DNA of 64,000 nt from an uncultured Poribacteria bacterium. Lineage in GTDB: Bacteria; Poribacteria; WGA-4E; PCPOR2b. The stretch spans positions 4,311,623 through 4,375,622 of the forward strand of contig OY282444.1 in NCBI GenBank assembly GCA_958296125.1, in the 5' to 3' direction. The position numbers and the translations under genes are program-made. The notes under the pieces were generated by a model that saw nothing but the letters and a program-made list of their open reading frames with translations, was not told the DNA's origin and searched no databases. Each line of letters opens with the position of its first letter. Within the stretch, counting starts at the first letter, position 1. Positions 1 to 6,731 of the stretch are shown piece after piece.

Positions 1-690
1 ATTGGTCTGTTTCGTGTGAAGCGAATTTCCGTTTCCGGCAACGAGCACTATACACAGAAGGAAGTGATTGCCGCTTTAGATTTAAGCCATCGACACAGTG
101 ATGTGCATACCATTTCAAGGGATGCAATTGAAGAACGTCTCAAACAAAAACTGAGTTACGTTAAACAAGCAAACATCTCAAAAAGCATTCTGAAACGCTC
201 GTTGACGCTCGAGATAACTGAAAGAGAACCTGTTGCATTGCTGAAATATCCTGAAAACAGTCGCATCCCCTTTGTGCTGGTTGATCTTGAGGGATATGTG
301 TTAGAATATATCGAGTCGCCACCAGCTTCCAGTTCAGTTGTTATGATTGTCAGTGCTGGACGGCGAGTCCCCAGCGTGGGAGATCGAGTGAATTCTGATA
401 GTGTTCAACTTGCCCTTAATGTGTTAAATTTGGCTCTGAGTCTAACACCGGAAATTGTCACCACGCTACAAACGATTGATGCGAATCAGCCGGATAAGAT
501 TACTCTCGAATTTAGTAGGATTCCTATAGTATGGCTTTCATCAGATTTTATTAAAAACGGAATTTATCATATTAGTCTATTTATGAAAAATCGAGCGATG
601 CTTATGAAGAAAGGGCAACCTACTTCAGATCCTCTTAGTGGCTATTTGGACGCGAGGTTCAAAGACGCTGTATATTGGGGAGGGCAATAA
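1..690 (+). CDS. ftsQ: Cell division protein FtsQ (5' end cut by window)
   Basis: Divisome protein of the inner membrane that links FtsK/FtsA to the FtsBL complex. The frame is open back to base 1, and the first visible residues (IGLFRVKRISVSGN) are the beginning of a POTRA domain, so the cytoplasmic tail and single membrane segment expected of FtsQ lie upstream of the window. A GTG at 16 is in frame but would give a protein without the anchor, so it is unlikely to be the start. The stop at 688-690 is followed by the ftsA start at 692, consistent with an operon. Identification rests on the POTRA start plus position directly before ftsA; FtsQ sequences diverge quickly, so similarity alone is weak. 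Confidence 0.88.
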   Translation: MGLFRVKRISVSGNEHYTQKEVIAALDLSHRHSDVHTISRDAIEERLKQKLSYVKQANISKSILKRSLTLEITEREPVALLKYPENSRIPFVLVDLEGYVLEYIESPPASSSVVMIVSAGRRVPSVGDRVNSDSVQLALNVLNLALSLTPEIVTTLQTIDANQPDKITLEFSRIPIVWLSSDFIKNGIYHISLFMKNRAMLMKKGQPTSDPLSGYLDARFKDAVYWGGQ

Positions 691-691
691 T

Positions 692-1933
692 ATGGCGGGA
701 GAAGATATCATTGTTGGCCTAGATATCGGCACCAGCAAAATTGCTGTAATTATCGGAAATACTTGGCAGGGCGATCCCGAAAAGATTGAGATTATAGGCG
801 TTGGCACTGCCCCTTCGGAAGGATTGCGGAAGGGGGTGGTTGTCGATATAGATCTCACGACAACGGCGATTCGTCATGCTGTTGAAACCGCTGAGCTCAT
901 GGCAGGCGTGCAGATTGGCTCTGTATATGCCGGAATCGCAGGCGGGCATATCACCGGACAAGCTTCTCACGGCCTCGTTGCGGTTTCAGGAGAAGGACAC
1001 GAGATTACGCAATCCGATGTAGAACGCGCAATCAACGCTGCACAGGCACTAAAGATTCCGGTTGAACGGGAGATACTTCATGTGATTCCACAAGGCTTTA
1101 TCGTTGACAATCAGGATGGCATTAAAGATCCGGTGGGTATGTCCGGAATTCGTCTTGAAGCTTATGTTCACATTGTGACCGGTGCGGTTGCATCCGCGCA
1201 AAACCTTGTCAAAAGTATTTATAATGCGGGGATTTCTGTTGAAGATATCATCTTAGAGCCGATCGCCTCCGCCAAATCGGTCTTAACGCCTGAAGAAAAA
1301 GGGGTGGGGGTCGCTCTCGCCGACATGGGGGGAGGCACCACAGATATTGTGGTTTACAAAGATGGGGCCCTCCATCATTCGGCGGTGCTTTCGCTTGGCG
1401 GCCAGCATATTACCAATGATATTGCACAACTGTTAAAAATGACACCACAGGAGGCAGACAAGCTGAAACTGCGCTACGGTTGTGCATCGGTTGACTTCGT
1501 GGAGCGGAATGAGGCCATTCCAATTTCGACGGTGGGTGGTGTCCACAAACCGCGTTTCATCACTCGACGCGATCTGGCAGAAATTATTCAATGTCGTATG
1601 GATGAATTCTTAAATCTAATTGGTCAGGAAATCTACAACTGTAACCTCACCATACCGGCTGGGATTGTGCTTACCGGTGGGACCGCGCTGCTTGATGGGC
1701 TGCTCGAATCGGCCGAACAGGCTTTTCCCTGTCCAGTGCGGATCGGGTATCCTTGTCCACTGAAAGGATTAACGGAGAAAATACATAGTCCAATCTATGC
1801 AACGGGGGTTGGGCTTGTCCTTGACGGTGCAATGGAACATTATCATGCGCCCAAAAGGACCTTCATCAAAGGGACAAACTTATTTGATCAAATCTTCAAA
1901 CGTATGAAGCATTGGTTTCAGGAATGGTTGTAA
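692..1933 (+). CDS. ftsA: Cell division protein FtsA
   Basis: Actin-like ATPase that tethers FtsZ filaments to the membrane and recruits later division proteins. The start chosen is ATG 692, after a GGGGAGG ribosome site at about 677-683; an in-frame ATG at 638 lies inside ftsQ and is rejected. The 413-residue product has the actin-fold phosphate loops IVGLDIGTSKIAVIIG near the N-terminus and ADMGGGTTDIVVY mid-protein, the adenosine motif GIVLTGGTALLDG, and an amphipathic C-terminal helix (LFDQIFKRMKHWFQEW) that fits the membrane-targeting sequence. It lies between ftsQ (1-base gap) and ftsZ. Confidence 0.97.
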   Translation: MAGEDIIVGLDIGTSKIAVIIGNTWQGDPEKIEIIGVGTAPSEGLRKGVVVDIDLTTTAIRHAVETAELMAGVQIGSVYAGIAGGHITGQASHGLVAVSGEGHEITQSDVERAINAAQALKIPVEREILHVIPQGFIVDNQDGIKDPVGMSGIRLEAYVHIVTGAVASAQNLVKSIYNAGISVEDIILEPIASAKSVLTPEEKGVGVALADMGGGTTDIVVYKDGALHHSAVLSLGGQHITNDIAQLLKMTPQEADKLKLRYGCASVDFVERNEAIPISTVGGVHKPRFITRRDLAEIIQCRMDEFLNLIGQEIYNCNLTIPAGIVLTGGTALLDGLLESAEQAFPCPVRIGYPCPLKGLTEKIHSPIYATGVGLVLDGAMEHYHAPKRTFIKGTNLFDQIFKRMKHWFQEWL

Positions 1934-1977
1934 GTCCACGGTCCGGTTGAGATTTTGTAGCGTCTGCAAAAAAAGTG

Positions 1978-2006
1978 TTGACTTTAATATAGCAATTCCC
2001 TATAAT
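1978..2006 (+). promoter_or_regulatory. Sigma70-type promoter of ftsZ
   Basis: TTGACT (1978-1983) and TATAAT (2001-2006) are separated by exactly 17 bases, a near-consensus housekeeping promoter in the 186-base gap between ftsA and ftsZ. Transcription would start near 2013, leaving a leader of about 105 bases that contains a small hairpin (GCGGC...GCCGC) and an AGGAG 14 bases before the ftsZ ATG. This suggests ftsZ can be transcribed independently of ftsQA. Confidence 0.8.
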
Positions 2007-2119
2007 CTAACAATAGAGTGTGGGGCCGGCGGTTTCGTGCATTGTTTGCGGCTTACGGATTTGCCGCTTTGCTACGGAGGAATTAGACTACTTCGTTAAC
2101 AGGAGTATAACCGAAAATC

Positions 2120-3376
2120 ATGAATGATAATGTGATCGAATTTGTTGAACAGGATGAATTTGCAAATGTCGCTCGTATTAAAGTCATTGGTGTTGGAGGG
2201 GGAGGAAGCAACGCTGTCAGGCGCATGATTGAGGCCGAGTTAGCGGGTGTGGAATTCTATGTGGTCAATACTGATGTTCAGGCGCTCAGAGCGTGTCATA
2301 ATGCCACCCGGGTGCAGATTGGCGAAAATACAACGGGGGGGCTCGGTGCCGGGGCGAACCCGGAGGCAGGCCGTAAAGCAGCGGAGGAGAGCAAGGAAAA
2401 CCTCCGAAGTATTGTCGAAGACGCGGACATGGTGTTCATTACGGCGGGCCTGGGAGGGGGCACCGGCACGGGCGCGGCACCGACGATTGCTAACCTTGCC
2501 AAGGAGACGGAGGCATTAACAATCGGGGTGGTTACCCGTCCATTTACGTTCGAGGGCCGGCAACGAGCCGTCCAAGCGGAAGCGGGCGTGAATGAGATGC
2601 GCGATAACACGGACTCTGTTATCGTTATTCCGAATCAGCGGCTCATTGAGGAGGCGGATCGGAATATGCCGGTAAAAATGGGGTTTCGGATGGGAGATCA
2701 GATTTTACTACACGCGGTCCAGAGCATTTCCGACCTCATCATGGTCCCTGGCGAAATTAATCTTGACTTCGCCGATGTCAGAACGATTATGTCTAACGCA
2801 GGGGGCGCATTGATGGGGATTGGTGCGGGAACAGGCGATAATCGGGCCCAAGGTGCAGCGAAGCGGGCAATCCTTTCGCCGCTATTGGAAGAAAACTCGA
2901 TTGAGGGAGCAACAGGGATTATCGTGAATATCACGGGCCCGAGCGACATGGCGATGCACGAATTGGAAGATGCGATGGAGGTTATCAGAGAGACTTCGGA
3001 TACGGAGCAGGTGATTTTTGGGCTTGCTTATGACGAGAGCTTGGAAGACGAACTGCGGGTGACTGTCATCGCAACAGGATTTGACCCACAAACCCGTGAC
3101 CGAAGGCAGCAAGCGGGACAAGGGGACGTTGTGAACCTTGAAGAATTCTTAGGGGGTAATTTTTCACGGGCTGGCCGGGGAACAGCGCGGCCCCCAGGAG
3201 ATACAAGGCAAACCAATTATAGTAGAGGACGTTCAGATTCATTTAGGCCGGGGGCACGGGTGCCACCGGATCAACCCCCGGGTAATGTCGTTAAACCTGA
3301 CATTGCGGCAGATGAGGAGGATCTATTAGATATCCCCGCGTTTCTGCGAGTCCGCAATATGAAGGACAAAAAATAA
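2120..3376 (+). CDS. ftsZ: Cell division protein FtsZ
   Basis: Tubulin-like GTPase that polymerises into the cytokinetic Z-ring. The 418-residue protein has the N-terminal glycine-rich motif GVGGGGSNAVRRM, the tubulin signature GGGTGTGAAP near residues 111-120 and the NLDFAD synergy-loop motif near 213-218 that completes the GTPase site across subunits. A linker rich in Arg, Gly and Pro (about 340-395) leads to the C-terminal peptide DIPAFLRVRNMKDKK, the usual binding site for FtsA and other partners. ATG 2120 follows AGGAG at some distance. It has its own promoter and ends the division cluster here. Confidence 0.98.
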   Translation: MNDNVIEFVEQDEFANVARIKVIGVGGGGSNAVRRMIEAELAGVEFYVVNTDVQALRACHNATRVQIGENTTGGLGAGANPEAGRKAAEESKENLRSIVEDADMVFITAGLGGGTGTGAAPTIANLAKETEALTIGVVTRPFTFEGRQRAVQAEAGVNEMRDNTDSVIVIPNQRLIEEADRNMPVKMGFRMGDQILLHAVQSISDLIMVPGEINLDFADVRTIMSNAGGALMGIGAGTGDNRAQGAAKRAILSPLLEENSIEGATGIIVNITGPSDMAMHELEDAMEVIRETSDTEQVIFGLAYDESLEDELRVTVIATGFDPQTRDRRQQAGQGDVVNLEEFLGGNFSRAGRGTARPPGDTRQTNYSRGRSDSFRPGARVPPDQPPGNVVKPDIAADEEDLLDIPAFLRVRNMKDKK

Positions 3377-3398
3377 GTTCACCTTCGCCAAAATTATT

Positions 3399-5129
3399 AT
3401 GCAACGAGTTTTACGCCAAACCTACCAAGAGCTCCTCAAAGCGGAGCACCGCCCCCACTTCAATTTTAGGAAAGAAAATCGCTTTGCGCTAATCTACCCG
3501 GGTGCCTATTCCCTTGGTATGTCGAGCCTTGGACTTCAGGTCATCTACACTCTCCTCAATCAGCGCGAGGATACCTCCTGCGAACGCACATTCCTTCCCG
3601 ACCCAGAGCTGGTGCGTCAACTCGACGACCGCCGAACCACGCTATTTTCCTTTGAAACACAAACCCCACTCAATCAGTTCGATCTACTTGGATTTTCCGT
3701 CTCATTTGAATCGGATTACGTCAACATTCCGACCATGCTAGAGATGGCGAGACTTGAGCCGCTGGCTGCTGATAGGTCGGATGCCGATCCACTCGTTATT
3801 GCGGGCGGTATCAATATCTCCTATAACCCCGAACCTATTGCCGATTTCATTGATGTTTTCGTTGTGGGTGAAGCAGAGGTGACCATCCATGGGCTGATGG
3901 ATATTTTTGGGGAGTGGAAGGCGGCAGGGGCATCTAAAGAAGATTTGCTATGGGAGCTCGCAGCGGTGCCCGGGCTGTATGTCCCGCGCTTTTATGAAGT
4001 CGATTATAGTGACGAAGGCAGCATTGAAGAGATGCGAGCAAAATCACCCGCCCCAACCCGCATCCGTTCTATGGCGATTCCGAGCCTTGATGACGCTGAA
4101 ACCTGCACGAAAATCTTTACACCGAACACGGAATTTTCTAACGCACACCTGATTGAGATTGTGCGTGGTTGCGGTCGGCAATGCCGTTTTTGCGTGGCTG
4201 ATTATGCTCGGCGATGGCCAAGACATCGGTCTGTGGAGAGCACGCTTCAACTCGCCGAACAGGCCCGGGGTATCACGGATCGGATCGGCCTAGTGGGAGC
4301 GTCAATCTCAGATCATCCGGATATTGATGAGATTGCAAGGGGCTTGGTGGAGAGAGGTTTTCGCATCTCGTGCGCTTCCTTGCGGGCAGAAACGGTCCGT
4401 CCCCCCTTGCTCGACGCACTGGCTGATAGCGAACAGGGCACGATCACGATTGCGCCGGAGGTTGCCACTGAAAATCTACAAAAGGTTGTCAACAAAGCTA
4501 TCCCGCGCGACCGTCTGTATCATGTCCTCGAAGAAGCTGTCAAACGGGACATCCTGAACCTGCGGCTTTACTTCCTGATTGGTGTGCCTTACGAAACCCC
4601 CGCCGATGTTGAAGCCATTGTTGACATGGCGAAGGAGATGCGATCTATTGTTCTACCTTACGCCAAGAAGTCTGGCAGAATGGCACGGATCGGTTTCACC
4701 ATTTCGCCGATGGTTCCCAAACCCCACACCCCCTTCCAGTGGGTCGCAATGGAAGATCCGAAGACCATCTCTCGCAAACTCACTTTTCTGAAAAAAGAGC
4801 TGGGGCGCATCGGTGGAATGAAATTCTCCTCGGCAAGTGCTCGACTCGCCTATCAAGAAGCGGTATTTGCCAGAGGGGATCGACGACTGAGTCGGGTGAT
4901 TTTAGACCTTGCCAGAGGGGTATCATGGAAAGCCGCTTTCCGTAAACATGGCTTGGACCCCGATTTTTATGCACTACGTCCGCGTTCTATCAGCGAGTTC
5001 AATCCGTGGGATTACCTTGACCTGAATGTCAAGCCAGAATTCCTGCGCCTCGAACACAATAAGCACAAAAAACGGTTCATGACAAGCTCATGCGATACCA
5101 CCGTTTGTAAGAAATGTGGCGCGTGCTAA
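3399..5129 (+). CDS. B12-binding-type radical SAM protein, TIGR03960-like
   Basis: 576-residue radical SAM enzyme. An N-terminal region of about 240 residues resembles the cobalamin-binding-like part of this family (YPGAYSLGMSSLGLQ and a GEAE motif). The iron-sulfur motif CGRQCRFC (Cys258, 262, 265) follows, and a terminal cluster CDTTVCKKCGAC may bind a second metal centre. Members are often fused to or followed by a DUF2344 protein tied to tRNA or cofactor modification; no such partner is next to this gene. It starts 22 bases after ftsZ without a recognisable ribosome site. The family is recognised; the reaction is not known. Confidence 0.8.
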   Translation: MQRVLRQTYQELLKAEHRPHFNFRKENRFALIYPGAYSLGMSSLGLQVIYTLLNQREDTSCERTFLPDPELVRQLDDRRTTLFSFETQTPLNQFDLLGFSVSFESDYVNIPTMLEMARLEPLAADRSDADPLVIAGGINISYNPEPIADFIDVFVVGEAEVTIHGLMDIFGEWKAAGASKEDLLWELAAVPGLYVPRFYEVDYSDEGSIEEMRAKSPAPTRIRSMAIPSLDDAETCTKIFTPNTEFSNAHLIEIVRGCGRQCRFCVADYARRWPRHRSVESTLQLAEQARGITDRIGLVGASISDHPDIDEIARGLVERGFRISCASLRAETVRPPLLDALADSEQGTITIAPEVATENLQKVVNKAIPRDRLYHVLEEAVKRDILNLRLYFLIGVPYETPADVEAIVDMAKEMRSIVLPYAKKSGRMARIGFTISPMVPKPHTPFQWVAMEDPKTISRKLTFLKKELGRIGGMKFSSASARLAYQEAVFARGDRRLSRVILDLARGVSWKAAFRKHGLDPDFYALRPRSISEFNPWDYLDLNVKPEFLRLEHNKHKKRFMTSSCDTTVCKKCGAC

Positions 5130-5150
5130 GTGCAGCACGAGAACACACCT

Positions 5151-5684
5151 TCATGATTCGTGATCAGCATATTTGCTCAACGACTTCCGCATTAACTGTC
5201 CCCGCGCGACGTAGCCTTCCCTTCCCCGCCGTATGCGCTCCAAATCTGCCGAGGTAACCTCACGTTTAACTTGTGCCGGGAGCCCCATTGCCAATGTGTC
5301 TGGCGGAATTTCTTGCCCCTCTCGCACCACTGCCCCTGCGGCAACGATTGCCCGCTCGCCGATCTTGGCACCAGTCAGGATTGTTGCTCCCATTGAAATC
5401 ATTGCACCGTCGCCAACTGTGCATCCGTGAACGATTGCGCCATGACCAATCGTGACATCGTCTCCAATCAAGCAGGGGAACCCCGGATCGAGATGCACAA
5501 TCGTGCCGTCCTGAATGTTCGTCCGCTCGCCAACTTCGATGTATTCCAGATCGCCTCGCAGGACGCAATTAAACCAGACGCTGGATTCTTCACCAATGGT
5601 AACGGCCCCGATAATCATCGCCCCGGGTGCAATGAAGGCGGATGGGTGGATTTTCGGTAATATATCCTTATAAGCTATCTGCAT
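5151..5684 (-). CDS. Gamma-carbonic-anhydrase-like hexapeptide-repeat protein
   Basis: 177-residue left-handed beta-helix protein of the YrdA/gamma-carbonic anhydrase type. ATG 5684 is chosen because GGAGGAAAC precedes it directly; the frame extends 33 codons further upstream without such a site. Hexapeptide repeats run through most of the protein (for example PSAFIAPGAMIIGAVTIG), and histidines in TIVHLDPG and TIGHGAIVHGC match the positions of the three zinc ligands in gamma carbonic anhydrases. It could hydrate CO2 or be a non-catalytic relative; the sequence does not decide. It converges on the radical SAM gene and diverges from the SDR gene. Confidence 0.88.
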   Translation of the reverse strand: MQIAYKDILPKIHPSAFIAPGAMIIGAVTIGEESSVWFNCVLRGDLEYIEVGERTNIQDGTIVHLDPGFPCLIGDDVTIGHGAIVHGCTVGDGAMISMGATILTGAKIGERAIVAAGAVVREGQEIPPDTLAMGLPAQVKREVTSADLERIRRGREGYVARGQLMRKSLSKYADHES

Positions 5685-5816
5685 GTTTCCTCCAGATTCG
5701 ATTGATGTGTGAATAAAATAACAGTTACCATCCTTCTTACAAATCGTGTTAATAGATATAAAGTTTATCATGTGTCGAGCCACCGGACAAGGAAATCTCC
5801 GAGGTCAGTTGACAAA

Positions 5817-5845
5817 TTGACAACGGAGACCCGTCGTGCTACAAT
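5817..5845 (+). promoter_or_regulatory. Sigma70-type promoter of the SDR gene
   Basis: A perfect TTGACA (5817-5822) and TACAAT (5840-5845) are 17 bases apart, 48 bases before the SDR start codon. The site lies in the divergent gap between the carbonic-anhydrase-like gene and the SDR gene. Confidence 0.78.
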
Positions 5846-5893
5846 TCCCAATGGACTATTTTTCATTCATACCCTACCAATCAGGAGAAAGAT

Positions 5894-6640
5894 ATGGAAT
5901 TAGTAAACAAAGTCGCCGTGATTACCGGAGGTTCAACGGGAATCGGTGCAGCGTCAGCAATTCTCTACGCCCGATCGGGTGCGAAGGTCGTCGTCGGCGA
6001 TATAAACGTCGAGGGTGGTGAGCAAACGGTGGCAGCTATTCAATCTGAAGGCGGTGTCGCCCAATTTGTCCGAACCGATGTCAACATAGAATCCGAAGTT
6101 GCGAATCTAATGAAAACGGCGGACGAAGCCTTTGGTCAGCTGAATGTGCTCGTAACCTCTGCGGGTATCTTGAGCGGTCCAAGCATTCGGGTGGATGAAT
6201 TCGACCCCGCGGTGTTTGAGTCGGTGATTGACACAAATCTCCGAGGAACATTTCTATCGGTTAAGCACGCGGTGCCGATTATGGAGCGGAGCGGCGGCGG
6301 CGTGATTTTGTGTATCGCTTCTGGTGCCGGGGTGCACGGCGGCAGCTCATCGGTGGCTTACGGTTCGAGCAAGGGGGGTGTCAATGGAATGGTATTGACT
6401 GTTACGCCACAGCTTGCGCCCCTCAATATCCGCGTTCACACCATCTGTCCCGGCAGCATTGCAACCCCGCTGAAACTCCGACAAATCGCTGAATCTGCTG
6501 AACGAACGGGCAACTCCCCGGAAACAGCCGTTGAAAACGCCCGCACATCTCTCGGTGAACCGAGGGGAGTTGCACGGGTGCTAACATTTCTTGCGTCTGA
6601 TGCTGCTGCGTATGTTCGGGGCACAATCTCGACGCGGTAA
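5894..6640 (+). CDS. Short-chain dehydrogenase/reductase (SDR)
   Basis: NAD(P)-dependent oxidoreductase of the classical SDR family, 248 residues. It shows the cofactor motif TGGSTGIG (11-18), the TSAG motif that stabilises the central sheet, a catalytic Ser in the CIASGAG strand and the YGSSK pair (Tyr156, Lys160). An acidic residue after the second strand (GDINVEGG) favours NAD over NADP. The C-terminus stops at VRGTISTR, without the V-D-G-G strand common in classical SDRs, so the last few residues are either lost or family-specific. ATG 5894 follows AGGAGAAAG. The substrate is unknown. Confidence 0.9.
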   Translation: MELVNKVAVITGGSTGIGAASAILYARSGAKVVVGDINVEGGEQTVAAIQSEGGVAQFVRTDVNIESEVANLMKTADEAFGQLNVLVTSAGILSGPSIRVDEFDPAVFESVIDTNLRGTFLSVKHAVPIMERSGGGVILCIASGAGVHGGSSSVAYGSSKGGVNGMVLTVTPQLAPLNIRVHTICPGSIATPLKLRQIAESAERTGNSPETAVENARTSLGEPRGVARVLTFLASDAAAYVRGTISTR

Positions 6641-6731
6641 ATAACCGTTTAATACCGTAACCAGAATGCCGATATCCGGGTATTGAGGTGTGACAAACCT
6701 TTAATTAACGCACTTCCCAAAGGGAGATGAA

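Noticed and set aside
2247-3216. Several long open frames overlapping ftsZ
   Set aside because: They are frame shadows of a GC-rich conserved gene, with biased composition and no start signals.
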